NCBI RefSeq assembly: GCF_014852005.1 | Contig: NZ_JACVAU010000001.1 | Coordinates: forward strand, 456,001-520,000 | Source: Pseudoxanthomonas sp. PXM03 | GTDB taxonomy: Bacteria > Pseudomonadota > Gammaproteobacteria > Xanthomonadales > Xanthomonadaceae | Reading direction: 5' to 3' | Length of the DNA stretch: 64,000 nucleotides | Shown: piece by piece, positions 8,663-17,399 of the stretch | How positions within the stretch are numbered: the first letter of the stretch is position 1 | How the letters are laid out: each line of letters begins with the position of its first letter | Made by a program: the position numbers and the translations under genes | The notes under the pieces: generated by a model | What the model saw: the letters and a program-made list of their open reading frames with translations, nothing else | What the model was told of the DNA's origin: nothing | The model's database searches: none

Positions 8663-10048
8663 ATGACCGAAAACACGTCCTCCACCATGACCCCGCGCGA
8701 GATCGTGCAGGAACTCGACCGCCACATCGTCGGCCAGCACGCCGCCAAGCGCGCGGTCGCCATCGCGCTGCGCAACCGCTGGCGCCGCATGCAGCTGGAT
8801 GCCGGCCTGCGCAACGAGGTGATGCCGAAGAACATCCTGCTGATCGGCCCGACCGGCGTAGGCAAGACCGAGATCGCGCGCCGCCTGGCCACGCTGGCCA
8901 ACGCGCCGTTCGTGAAGGTCGAGGCCACGCGCTTCACCGAGGTCGGTTACGTGGGCAAGGATGTCGAGCAGATCGTCCGCGACCTGGCCGACACGGCGGT
9001 GAAGATGTATCGCGAACAGGCCAAGGCGCGCATGCGTACCCAGGCCGAGGACCGCGCCGAGGACCGCATCCTGGATGCGCTGCTGCCGCGACGCGAAGGC
9101 GCCGGCGGCGGGTTCGGCTTCGGTGCGAACACCACCACGGTCGACATCGGCGCGGAGCCATCGTCGAAGGAATCCGAGACCCGGCAGAAGCTGCGCCGGC
9201 AGTTGCGCAACGGCGACCTTGACGAACGCGAGATCGAGCTGGAGCTCGCCGCCAATGTCGGTGTCGACATCATGACGCCCCCTGGCATGGAGGAGATGGG
9301 CCAGCAGCTCCGGCAGATGTTCTCCAACCTGGGCGGCAACAAGACCCACAAGCGCACGGTGACGATCAAGGCCGCGCGCCCGCAGCTGGTCGAGGAAGAG
9401 GCCGCCAAACTGGTCAACGAGGACGACATCCGCGCCGCCGCCATCGAGGCCTGCGAGCAGCATGGCATCGTCTTCATCGACGAGATCGACAAGGTCGCCA
9501 AGCGGGGCGGCAACATGAGCGGCGGCGACGTCAGCCGCGAGGGTGTCCAGCGCGACCTGCTGCCGCTGGTGGAAGGCAGCAACGTGTCGACCAAATACGG
9601 CACGGTGAAGACCGACCACATCCTGTTCATCGCCTCGGGCGCGTTCCATCTGGCCAAGCCCAGCGACCTGATCCCGGAACTGCAGGGTCGCTTCCCGATC
9701 CGCGTCGAGCTCTCGGCCCTGAGCAAGGAAGATTTCATCCGCATCCTCACCGAGCCCAAGGCCGCGTTGAGCAAGCAGTATGTCGAGCTGATGAAGACCG
9801 AAGGCGTGGCGCTGCGCTTCAGCGACGATGCCATCGATCGTCTTGCCGAGATCGCCGCGCTGGTCAACGAACGCCAGGAGAACATCGGCGCGCGGCGCCT
9901 GCATACCGTGCTGGAGCGCCTGCTGGACACGTTGAGCTACGAAGCGCCTGACCGCGATGGCCAGAGCGTCACCATCGACCGCGCGTATGTCGATGCGCAC
10001 CTCGGCGAGCTGGTGCAGGATCCCGACCTGAGCCGCTACATCCTGTGA
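8663..10048 (+). CDS. hslU: ATP-dependent protease ATPase subunit HslU
   Basis: AAA+ unfoldase that feeds substrates to HslV. The product has 461 residues. Walker A GPTGVGKT is at 62-69 and Walker B VFIDEID at 270-276. The pore motif region is near 90 ([11 protein letters not shown]), the variable I-domain covers about 110-240, and the C-terminal tail LSRYIL docks into HslV. An in-frame ATG at 8687 would remove eight residues and give the more usual start MTPREIV. It shares the hslV transcript, but a REP-like hairpin in the gap may lower or shape hslU expression. A terminator follows. Confidence 0.97.
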   Translation: MTENTSSTMTPREIVQELDRHIVGQHAAKRAVAIALRNRWRRMQLDAGLRNEVMPKNILLIGPTGVGKTEIARRLATLANAPFVKVEATRFTEVGYVGKDVEQIVRDLADTAVKMYREQAKARMRTQAEDRAEDRILDALLPRREGAGGGFGFGANTTTVDIGAEPSSKESETRQKLRRQLRNGDLDEREIELELAANVGVDIMTPPGMEEMGQQLRQMFSNLGGNKTHKRTVTIKAARPQLVEEEAAKLVNEDDIRAAAIEACEQHGIVFIDEIDKVAKRGGNMSGGDVSREGVQRDLLPLVEGSNVSTKYGTVKTDHILFIASGAFHLAKPSDLIPELQGRFPIRVELSALSKEDFIRILTEPKAALSKQYVELMKTEGVALRFSDDAIDRLAEIAALVNERQENIGARRLHTVLERLLDTLSYEAPDRDGQSVTIDRAYVDAHLGELVQDPDLSRYIL

Positions 10049-10055
10049 TGCCACG

Positions 10056-10082
10056 AACCCGCCGCAAGGCGGGTTCTTCCTT
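10056..10082 (+). terminator. Rho-independent terminator after hslU
   Basis: AACCCGCC (10056-10063), GCAA loop, GGCGGGTT (10068-10075), then CTTCCTTT. It begins 8 bases after the hslU stop. Confidence 0.75.
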
Positions 10083-10109
10083 TGCGGGAGGGGAGTCTGG
10101 GTCGTCGGT

Positions 10110-10150
10110 TACAATCCTGCTCCGTCCGAACGATGTCGTCCTTCCCATGA
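10110..10150 (+). promoter_or_regulatory. Putative -10 and short upstream ORF before yjdM
   Basis: TACAAT at 10110-10115 is a good -10 match without a clear -35. A five-codon ORF (ATG at 10133, MSSFP, TGA at 10148-10150) overlaps the yjdM start codon by ATGA. Both are predictions. Confidence 0.35.
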
Positions 10151-10485
10151 GCACGCTGCCGCCCTGCCCGCAATGCCGATCCGAGTACACCTACGAGGAT
10201 GGCGTGCAGCTGGCCTGTCCGGAATGCGGCCATGAATGGTCCGCCGGCTCAGCCCTCGCAGACGATGACGCGCGCGTCATCAAGGATGCCAACGGCAACC
10301 TGTTGCAGGATGGCGACACCGTCACCGTCATCAAGGACCTGAAGGTCAAGGGTTCTTCGCTGGTGGTGAAGGTGGGCACCAAGGTCAAGAACATCCGCCT
10401 GGTCGATGGCGACCACGACATCGACTGCAAGATCGACGGCATCGGCGCGATGAAGCTCAAATCGGAGTTCGTGCGCAAGGCCTGA
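10147..10485 (+). CDS. yjdM: Zinc-ribbon protein YjdM (PhnA family)
   Basis: Cytoplasmic protein of 112 residues. The N-terminal zinc ribbon has two CxxC pairs (Cys7/Cys10 and Cys24/Cys27). The C-terminal domain has [19 protein letters not shown] and ends [13 protein letters not shown], as in the PhnA/YjdM family. The family name PhnA is historical; a phosphonate role in E. coli is not established. The start at 10147 is chosen because the residues before [10 protein letters not shown] are unrelated to the family. Confidence 0.9.
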   Translation: MSTLPPCPQCRSEYTYEDGVQLACPECGHEWSAGSALADDDARVIKDANGNLLQDGDTVTVIKDLKVKGSSLVVKVGTKVKNIRLVDGDHDIDCKIDGIGAMKLKSEFVRKA

Positions 10486-10526
10486 TCCTGCGCTGCCCTT
10501 CATTTCCACGGACACGGAACGACCGC

Positions 10527-11843
10527 ATGGCAGGCATGGCGCAGCGATCTCCCGAGGGAAATGGGCGCACCGTGCTGGTGGTCGGAGGTGCGGGATTCAT
10601 CGGAGGCTATCTGGTGGCAGCGCTCCATCGCCACGGCTGGCGCGTGCTGCGCGCGGTGCGTCCGAAGGAACACGCGCTCGCGGATGACGAGCGCGCCTGC
10701 GACCTGATGGCGATGCAGCGTCCCGAGGATTGGAGGCCACTGCTGGACGGCGTGGATGCGGTGGTCAATGCCGCAGGCATCCTCCGTGAGGAGGGCGGAC
10801 AGACCTTCGAGGCCGTGCACGTGGCTGCGCCGCTGGCGCTCGCACACGCCTGCGTGGACCGTGGCGTGAAGCGGTTCGTGCAGGTCTCCGCGCTCGGCCT
10901 GCCGGAAGACGGGCCCTTCATCGCGTCCAAGCATCGTTTCGACGAACAGCTCACTGCGCTCGCCGTCTCGTCCGTCGTGCTGCGTCCGTCGGTGGTCTAT
11001 TCGGTCAGTGGTTCCTACGGCGGCACGTCGCTGCTGCGCGCCCTGGCGGGATTTCCGGGTGCGCAGTGGCTGCCGGGCGATGGCCGTTGGCAGGTGCAAC
11101 CCGTCGCGGCCGAAGACGTGGGCGAACTTGTCGCGCGCGCGGTCGATGGCACGGTCTCCGGCACCTACGAAGTGGGCGGCCCCGCGCCGATGTCGTTGCA
11201 CGACTATCAGCGGCAATGGCGACGCTGGTTGCGCGTTCCCGGCGAACGCGTTGTGGCCGTGCCGGAAGCCTGCGTCTCGCTCGCGGTATCGGTGATGGAA
11301 GCCGTGGGGCGGGGGCCTGTCGGGCGAACGATGTGGCGCATGTTGCGACGGGGCAACACGACGGCACCGGAGGCGGCCGATCGACTGGAGGCTTCGTTCC
11401 GGCTGCGGCCTCGTACGCTTGCGGAGGCCCTGGCGCAGGCGCCCAGCCAGGTGCAGGACCGCTGGCAGGCGCAGCTGTACTTCCTCGCGCCCGCCCTGCG
11501 CTGGGCCGTGGTGGCGTTGTGGCTGCTGTCGGCATTGGCCGGCTGCGTCACACCGGCCGCCGACATCCTGCGACTGTCGTCGGGCACGCCGTTGGCCGCG
11601 TGGGATCCCATCATGCTGGCGCGCGCGGGGGGCGTGGCCGATCTCCTGCTGGGCCTCTGGCTGGCCAGCGGCTGGCGCCCCCGTGCCGCCATCGGCGCGA
11701 TGCTGCTTCTGCTGGTGGCCTACACGCTGATGCTCGGCGGCATGGTCCCGGCGCTGTGGTGGGATCCGCTGGGCGGAATGGCCAAGAACCTGGTGTTGCT
11801 GCCCGCATTGGCAGTGCTGTGGGTCCTGACGGAGCGACGCTGA
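10527..11843 (+). CDS. SDR-family NAD(P)-binding protein fused to a DoxX-like membrane domain
   Basis: Protein of 438 residues with two parts. Residues 15-300 are an atypical short-chain dehydrogenase/NmrA-like domain with the nucleotide motif GGAGFIGG (20-27), VNAAGILREEGG near 85-96 and a downstream CDS-like tail. Residues from about 318 carry four hydrophobic helices typical of DoxX-like C-terminal domains. Similar fusions are annotated as NAD-dependent epimerases or SDR oxidoreductases; the substrate is unknown. The next membrane protein begins two bases after the stop, so the two genes are almost certainly one operon. Confidence 0.8.
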   Translation: MAGMAQRSPEGNGRTVLVVGGAGFIGGYLVAALHRHGWRVLRAVRPKEHALADDERACDLMAMQRPEDWRPLLDGVDAVVNAAGILREEGGQTFEAVHVAAPLALAHACVDRGVKRFVQVSALGLPEDGPFIASKHRFDEQLTALAVSSVVLRPSVVYSVSGSYGGTSLLRALAGFPGAQWLPGDGRWQVQPVAAEDVGELVARAVDGTVSGTYEVGGPAPMSLHDYQRQWRRWLRVPGERVVAVPEACVSLAVSVMEAVGRGPVGRTMWRMLRRGNTTAPEAADRLEASFRLRPRTLAEALAQAPSQVQDRWQAQLYFLAPALRWAVVALWLLSALAGCVTPAADILRLSSGTPLAAWDPIMLARAGGVADLLLGLWLASGWRPRAAIGAMLLLLVAYTLMLGGMVPALWWDPLGGMAKNLVLLPALAVLWVLTERR

Positions 11844-11844
11844 G

Positions 11845-12309
11845 ATGACCTACCTGTGGGTGAAGTGGATCCACATCCTGGCCTCCACGCTGCTATTCGG
11901 CACGGGGCTGGGTATCGCGTTCTTCATGTGGCTGGCGCACCTGCGCGGCGATCCGCGCGTGATCGCATCCACCGCGCGCACGGTGGTCATCGCCGACACC
12001 TGTTTCACTGCGCCGGCCGTCATCGTGCAGCTGGCCACGGGCTGGTGGCTGACCCGATTGTTGGGCCTGCCACTGGATGTCTTCTGGGTTAAGGCGGCAC
12101 TGATGCTGTTTTTCGTGATCGGCGTGTGCTGGCTGCCGGTGCTGTGGCTGCAGATCCGTGCACGTGATCTGGCCCTGCAGGCGGTGGCAGCATCGCAGCC
12201 GCTGCCGCCGGCTTACTACCACGCGATGCGCTGGTGGTTCTGGCTCGGCTGGCCTGCCTTCATCAGCGTGATCGCGATCTTCTGGCTGATGGTGATGAAA
12301 CCGGCCTGA
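11845..12309 (+). CDS. DUF2269 family integral membrane protein
   Basis: Membrane protein of 154 residues with four predicted helices. It starts MTYLWVKWIHILASTLLFG, the DUF2269 signature, and keeps the conserved FWVKAALMLFFVIG region. Function is unknown. Its start is separated by one base from the stop of the SDR-DoxX gene, and such pairs suggest a shared membrane redox role (inference). Confidence 0.8.
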   Translation: MTYLWVKWIHILASTLLFGTGLGIAFFMWLAHLRGDPRVIASTARTVVIADTCFTAPAVIVQLATGWWLTRLLGLPLDVFWVKAALMLFFVIGVCWLPVLWLQIRARDLALQAVAASQPLPPAYYHAMRWWFWLGWPAFISVIAIFWLMVMKPA

Positions 12310-12321
12310 GGGCCGCAGGCT

Positions 12322-12777
12322 TCAGTCCTCGCCGATATCCTCGTTCCACACCTCGGGATTGGCGCGGATGTAGTCGCCCAGCAGATCGATGCATTCCCGG
12401 TTCTGCAGATCGATGACATTGACGCCGGCTTCGCGGAGCCAGTCGATGCCGCCCTGGAAATTCACCGATTCGCCCACCACCACGGTGCCGATGTTGAACT
12501 GGCGCACCAGTCCGCTGCAGTACCAGCAGGGTGCGAGCGTGGTGACCATGATGGTGTCCTGGTAGCGCCGCTGGCGGCCTGCCTTGCGGAAGGCATCGGT
12601 CTCGCCGTGCACGGAAGGATCGCCTTCCTGCACGCGGCGGTTGTGGCCGCAGCCCAGCAATCGCCCATCGTCGCGGTACAGCGCGGCCCCGATCGGAATG
12701 CCACCTTCGGCCAGGCCTAGGCGCGCTTCGGCGATGGCGGTTTCGAGGAGGGCGCGGTAGTCGGGCACGTGGCTCAT
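12322..12777 (-). CDS. Cytosine/nucleoside deaminase, fungal Fcy1-like
   Basis: Zinc-dependent deaminase of 151 residues from the ATG at 12777 (frame open to 12852). The zinc site is His57/Glu59 (HGETDAF) and Cys84/Cys87 (PCWYC). Several segments recall yeast cytosine deaminase: GGIPIGAALYRDDG, VVVGESVNFQGG and the C-terminus VWNEDIGED against yeast DWFEDIGE. This makes cytosine to uracil a good guess, unlike the bacterial amidohydrolase CodA. Guanine or nucleoside deaminases share the fold, so substrate is inferred. It is convergent with the DUF2269 gene and divergent from the metalloproteases. Confidence 0.82.
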   Translation of the reverse strand: MSHVPDYRALLETAIAEARLGLAEGGIPIGAALYRDDGRLLGCGHNRRVQEGDPSVHGETDAFRKAGRQRRYQDTIMVTTLAPCWYCSGLVRQFNIGTVVVGESVNFQGGIDWLREAGVNVIDLQNRECIDLLGDYIRANPEVWNEDIGED

Positions 12778-12937
12778 GAAGGGGTCGTCGTCGGCATGCA
12801 GCGTGACGCTGCTCAAGAATCCAGCATCACACATCCCCGAATGTGATGCCACTCACGGCGCGCATGATGCGTGCGCACTACAACGCCTCACGCGCGCGCG
12901 GCGCGCATCCGCATGACGATGGAGTGGGGGAGTGGAC

Positions 12938-14560
12938 ATGGAGACGCGAGCGGCGAAGGGTCGCAGGTGGGCGATCATCGTGGTGGCGATGCTGGGTCTT
13001 GCCGGGATGGGTAACGTCCGCGCGCAGACCATCGAACAGGGGCTACTGCAACTGGAGTGGGGCGATCCCGCGCGGCCGGCTCCCGGACAGGCACGCCTGC
13101 AACCCCGCTTCAACGCGCATCTGGTGAAGGACGATGGCAGCCGCATCGTGCTTGACGCGGCGCAGGCACGCCTGGCAGCAGGCGATCTGTATGTGCTGGC
13201 CAATCGCCGCGTGGCGGTGGCGTTCGCGGCACAGGGGCGCGTGATGTCGTCGGCGCCGGCCATCCAGGCCATCGTGCCGGCGGATCGGGTCACGCAATCG
13301 GCGCCCGTGCATCCCGCCAACGCGCGCGTGATGGCTGCGGCGCCCGTGGGTGGCAACACGCGCTGGGTCACCCTGATGTGCAAGTTCAGCGACATCGATG
13401 CCGAGCAGAAGAACAAGGCGTTCTTCGATTCCCAGTACGGCGAGGCGGTCGGGCAGCTCGGCCACTACTGGCGCGAGGTGTCCTACAACAAGATCGACCT
13501 GACGGGCAGCAGTGCGTACGGCTGGTTCACGCTGCCGCAGCCGCGCAGCCATTACGTCACGCAGGAGAACGGAAAGGACAAGGCCGATCTCAAGAAGCTG
13601 TTCGCCGATTGCGGTGCGGCGGCGGACGCGACGGTGGATTTCAACAGCGTGCAGGGCGTGAACATGATGTTCAACGGCAATCTGGATGGCTATGCCTGGG
13701 GAGGCGGGAGCTGCGCGCCGCTGGAAGGCAGGACCAACTTCTGCACGCGCGTGACGTGGAATCCGCCCTGGTCCTTCAGCAACCTCGCGCCACTCGCGCA
13801 CGAGATGGGCCACGGTTACGGCTTGCCGCATTCGGACAACTCCGACGGCGACGACGACACCTACGACAATCCGTGGGACGTGATGAGCGATGGCTGGGCC
13901 AATGCAGTGGGCGACGCCACGTACGGCACGCGCCCCAAGCACATCAACATGTTCCAGCGGCACCGGTTGAACTGGGTGGACACGGCGCGCCAGCGGGTGA
14001 TCGCGCTGGGTGACCTGGCCACGCGCGACATCGCGCTGGACTATGCCCACCTGCCAACGTCCGGCGATGTGCAGATGCTGGTGCTGTCACTGTCGCCGCA
14101 GGCGGATCCGTACGCGACCATCGTCTACACGCTGGAGGCGCGCAGGCGTCAGGGTGCCTACGAGAATGCACTCGCCGGCGACGCCGTGATCATCCACAGG
14201 GTCGAGCGCTCGGGTACCGCGTACAGCGTCGATGCCGACGTGCCGGCGGCCAATCGCGCGAACAACGAAGGCTCCATGTTCAAGGTGGGCGAGCGCTGGG
14301 TTACGCCTGAAGGGTCGCATGTGGTCACCGTCAAGGCGCAGACGGCGACCGGCTTCGTGTTGACGATCGGTCCGCCGCGCGTCATGAGCAGTCCGCTGCC
14401 CGCACTGGTGAGGACGACGCCCGTGACGTCCTCATCCGCGTCATCCCCGGTCGTCGCGCCGGAGAGCGGCAGTGGCGTGCGCGCGATGCCACCTGCCCGT
14501 TGCAGTTCCGCGCGTACGGGCAACTCGCGCGCGGCGGTGTGCACACTGCGCGAGCGCTGA
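12938..14560 (+). CDS. Secreted metzincin-like zinc metalloprotease, paralogue A
   Basis: Exported peptidase of 540 residues. A signal peptide (to about VRAQT) is followed by an N-terminal region of about 115 residues, possibly a propeptide. The catalytic domain has HEMGHGYGLPH (His288) and a likely Met-turn NPWDVMSDGW, the metzincin plan (M11/M6-like). Six cysteines outside the signal peptide (LMCKF, FADCG, GSCAPL, NFCTR and two in the tail) suggest three disulfides. After residue about 485 comes a Ser/Pro/Val-rich linker and a Cys-containing end VCTLRER. ATG 12938 is preferred over GTG 12932 because GGGGGA lies six bases upstream. A paralogue follows directly. Target proteins are unknown. 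Confidence 0.82.
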   Translation: METRAAKGRRWAIIVVAMLGLAGMGNVRAQTIEQGLLQLEWGDPARPAPGQARLQPRFNAHLVKDDGSRIVLDAAQARLAAGDLYVLANRRVAVAFAAQGRVMSSAPAIQAIVPADRVTQSAPVHPANARVMAAAPVGGNTRWVTLMCKFSDIDAEQKNKAFFDSQYGEAVGQLGHYWREVSYNKIDLTGSSAYGWFTLPQPRSHYVTQENGKDKADLKKLFADCGAAADATVDFNSVQGVNMMFNGNLDGYAWGGGSCAPLEGRTNFCTRVTWNPPWSFSNLAPLAHEMGHGYGLPHSDNSDGDDDTYDNPWDVMSDGWANAVGDATYGTRPKHINMFQRHRLNWVDTARQRVIALGDLATRDIALDYAHLPTSGDVQMLVLSLSPQADPYATIVYTLEARRRQGAYENALAGDAVIIHRVERSGTAYSVDADVPAANRANNEGSMFKVGERWVTPEGSHVVTVKAQTATGFVLTIGPPRVMSSPLPALVRTTPVTSSSASSPVVAPESGSGVRAMPPARCSSARTGNSRAAVCTLRER

Positions 14561-14793
14561 GCCGTAGGGGATCTCCCGACACGCTCCGGTATTCCCTGAC
14601 GCGGCGCCAGTGCGCGGCGTTGTCCGCGAACACGATGAGGTTCGCGTTCGATTCCTGTACTGCATCTCAGTTCGGAACATCCGTGTCGCGAATGGGCGCA
14701 TTGGCCGCGAAACCGGCTCAAGACCCGCGCAAGCCAGCCGACACCCCCCATGGCGGTGTCATGTCGGCCCGCCGATCGTGAGCGGGGTCGCGC
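14561..14793 (+). other. Gap between metalloprotease paralogues, no gene seen
   Basis: 233 bases with short ORFs lacking family character. A small inverted repeat (GACACC at 14740 with GGTGTC at 14755) could be a weak terminator or leader hairpin, without a T run. No promoter stands out. Confidence 0.4.
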
Positions 14794-16458
14794 GTGTTCA
14801 AACACCGATCGGCCGATGCACGGCAGATGAGCGTTCGGGCGCTCATCACCGGATGTGTATTGGCATTGGCAGGCATTCTTCCGGCCATTCCGCTGCGGGC
14901 GGAAACCGTCGTGCAAGGCATCCTGCAACTGCAGTGGGCGGACCCTCCGCGCGCGCTGCATGGCCGGGCGCTGGCAGCGCCGCAGCTGGACGTATGGCTG
15001 GAAACCGGTCCTGGCCAGCGCATGCCGCTGGATGTCGCGCAATCCCGGCGCGCGGCCGGCGACCTGTATGCGCTGGCGAACCGCCATGTCGCGGTGTCGT
15101 ACCGGGCACCGGCCACGAAGGTGATGTCGTCCTCGTCTGCACGCGCCGTGATCGACACCATCGTGCCCACCGGACGGGTTCCGCAACGGGCGACATCGGT
15201 GGGTGCGGATGGCCGCGTGATGGCCGCGGCGCCCGTGCTCGGCGCGACGCGCTGGGTGACGCTGATGTGCAAGTTCGCCGACATCGAAAGCGAGCAGAAG
15301 CCGCGCGCCTATTTCCAGGAGCAGTACGGCAACGCGCCGGGCCAGCTGGGCCACTACTGGTCGGAGGTGTCCTACGGCCAGGTCAACCTTGCGGGAAGCA
15401 CGGCGCACGGCTGGTACACCTTGCCGCAACCACGAGCCGCTTACCTGACCACCACCAACGGCAAGCAGAAGGCGCAGCTGTCCACGCTTTTCGCGGATTG
15501 CGCGGCGGCTGCGGATGCCGAGGTGGACTTCAGGAACATCCAGGGCGTCAACCTGATGTTCAACGGTGAACTGGATGGCAACGCGTGGGGCGGCGGCGCC
15601 TGTGCGACGCTCGACGGTGTGTACACCTGCACGCGGGTAACGTGGAGCCCACCCTGGTCGTTCGCCAACCTGGCGCCGCTTGCCCACGAGATGGGGCATG
15701 GCTACGGGTTGCCGCATTCCGACAATTCCGACGGTGACAGCGACACCTACGACAATCCGTGGGACCTGATGAGCGATGCCTGGCGCAACGCCACCAGTGA
15801 TACGACCTACGGCCTGCTGCCCAAGCACATCAACATGTACCAGCGCGAGCGGCTGGGCTGGTTGCCGGCGTCGCGCAAGCGCACCATCGCCGCCGACAAC
15901 CGCGAGACGCAGGAGTTCGTGCTGGATGCCGCCAGTCTGGTGCAGACGACCCATGCGCAAATGGTCGTGCTGGCCATGCCGTCGCAACCGGATCCGTACA
16001 AGACCGTGATCTACACGCTGGAAGCGCGGCGGCGCACCGGGACCTACGAGGCCAAGCTGGCCGGTGACGCGGTGATCATCCACAAGCTGGAGGATTACGG
16101 CATCGCCCACAGCGTCGACCGTGATGTTCCCGCCGCCACCCTGTCGAGCAATGAAGGCTCGATGCTGAAGGCGGGCGGTCGCTGGAACACGCCCGACGAT
16201 CTGCATTGGGTCGAGGTGGTGTCGGCGACGGCGAATGGCTTTGTGGTGCGCGTCGGGCCACGACCGCGCTCGATGAGCTCGCCGGCGCCCGTGCTCGTGA
16301 GGCCGGCCATGGTCGCGGCTTCTTCGTCGCCGCCGGTCAGCCAGCCACCACGCGTGACGCCGGTGGCCGCCGCGGCCGACAGGGCCCGCAGGCGCGGCTG
16401 CGACGTCCTGCCCAGGGCCCTGCGCCTCCAGGCCGTGTGTGCGCTGATGGAGCGCTGA
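14794..16458 (+). CDS. Secreted metzincin-like zinc metalloprotease, paralogue B
   Basis: Second copy of the preceding protease, 554 residues from GTG 14794 or 543 from ATG 14827; the latter gives a cleaner signal peptide (MSVRALITGCVLAL to RAE). It shares HEMGHGYGLPH, the Met-turn NPWDLMSDAW, the HINMYQRERLGW segment and all six mature cysteines, and ends VCALMER against VCTLRER in paralogue A. The linker before the tail differs in sequence but is again Pro/Ala/Ser rich. Conservation of both ends with a diverged linker suggests a tandem duplication kept under selection. Substrates are unknown. Confidence 0.82.
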   Translation: MFKHRSADARQMSVRALITGCVLALAGILPAIPLRAETVVQGILQLQWADPPRALHGRALAAPQLDVWLETGPGQRMPLDVAQSRRAAGDLYALANRHVAVSYRAPATKVMSSSSARAVIDTIVPTGRVPQRATSVGADGRVMAAAPVLGATRWVTLMCKFADIESEQKPRAYFQEQYGNAPGQLGHYWSEVSYGQVNLAGSTAHGWYTLPQPRAAYLTTTNGKQKAQLSTLFADCAAAADAEVDFRNIQGVNLMFNGELDGNAWGGGACATLDGVYTCTRVTWSPPWSFANLAPLAHEMGHGYGLPHSDNSDGDSDTYDNPWDLMSDAWRNATSDTTYGLLPKHINMYQRERLGWLPASRKRTIAADNRETQEFVLDAASLVQTTHAQMVVLAMPSQPDPYKTVIYTLEARRRTGTYEAKLAGDAVIIHKLEDYGIAHSVDRDVPAATLSSNEGSMLKAGGRWNTPDDLHWVEVVSATANGFVVRVGPRPRSMSSPAPVLVRPAMVAASSSPPVSQPPRVTPVAAAADRARRRGCDVLPRALRLQAVCALMER

Positions 16459-16534
16459 GCACGCAGGTCCGGGGTCGCCCGGCCTGCTTGGATACGGGGT
16501 GGATGCCCTGGGCGTGGGCTGGCCCGGCCGGTAG

Positions 16535-16550
16535 TGCGATAATCCGGTGA
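16535..16550 (+). promoter_or_regulatory. Extended -10 immediately before ubiE
   Basis: TGC-GATAAT at 16535-16543 is an extended -10 (TGn plus a 5/6 hexamer). Six bases separate it from the ATG at 16550, so the predicted transcript would start at the initiation codon. Confidence 0.45.
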
Positions 16551-17311
16551 TGAGCGAATCTCCCTACGAACGCGGCACCACCCATTTCGGCTTCCGCGAT
16601 GTCGCCGCCAAGGACAAGCAGAAGCTGGTGGGCGAGGTCTTCACGTCGGTCGCCGGCAACTACGACCTGATGAACGACCTGATGAGCCTCGGCATCCATC
16701 GGGTGTGGAAGCGCTACTTCGTGGGCACCTGCCAGGTGAAGCGCGGCGACCGCGTGCTGGACCTCGCGGGTGGCACGGGCGACATCGCCGCATTGCTGAA
16801 GGACCGCGTCGGCGAGACCGGACAGATCGTGCTGGGCGACATCAATGCCGGCATGTTGTCGGTGGGCCGTGACCGCATGACCGACCGCGGCCTGGTCCAG
16901 GGCCTGGAGTACGTGCAGTGCAACGCCGAGGCATTGCCGTTTCCCGACGCCAGCTTCGACCTGGTGACCATTGCGTTCGGCCTGCGCAACGTCACCGACA
17001 AGGACGCCGCGCTGCGCGACATGCACCGCGTGCTGAAGGTCGGTGGCCAGGCGCGCGTGCTTGAGTTTTCCGAAGTCACGGTGGACTGGTTCAAGCCCGT
17101 GTACGACTTCCACTCGTTCAAGGTGTTGCCGAAACTGGGGAAACTGTTCGCGCAGGACGCGGACAGCTACCAGTACCTGGCCGAGAGCATCCGCAAACAT
17201 CCGCCGCAGGCCGAACTGCAGGGCATGATGGATGCTGCGGGCTTCGCGAGGACGAGCTACAAGAACCTCTCCGCCGGCATCGTGGCCATCCATACCGGTT
17301 ACAAGGTCTGA
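16550..17311 (+). CDS. ubiE: Bifunctional demethylmenaquinone/2-methoxy-6-polyprenylbenzoquinol methyltransferase
   Basis: SAM-dependent C-methyltransferase of ubiquinone (and menaquinone) synthesis. The product has 253 residues from ATG 16550. The SAM motif LDLAGGTGDIA is near residues 69-79, with VQCNAEALPF and FGLRNVTDKDAAL (family signature) downstream. The C-terminus LSAGIVAIHTGYKV is typical. The gene stands alone here, with a lipoprotein peptidase downstream. A promoter-like extended -10 abuts the start codon. Confidence 0.96.
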   Translation: MSESPYERGTTHFGFRDVAAKDKQKLVGEVFTSVAGNYDLMNDLMSLGIHRVWKRYFVGTCQVKRGDRVLDLAGGTGDIAALLKDRVGETGQIVLGDINAGMLSVGRDRMTDRGLVQGLEYVQCNAEALPFPDASFDLVTIAFGLRNVTDKDAALRDMHRVLKVGGQARVLEFSEVTVDWFKPVYDFHSFKVLPKLGKLFAQDADSYQYLAESIRKHPPQAELQGMMDAAGFARTSYKNLSAGIVAIHTGYKV

Positions 17312-17399
17312 GCAGGCGCGCCGCATCCCGGCAGGACGGGCCGGTCCGCCGCGCGGCGCGGTAAACTTGGGACTTCCCCCGATCGCTGGAAGTCCCCTG

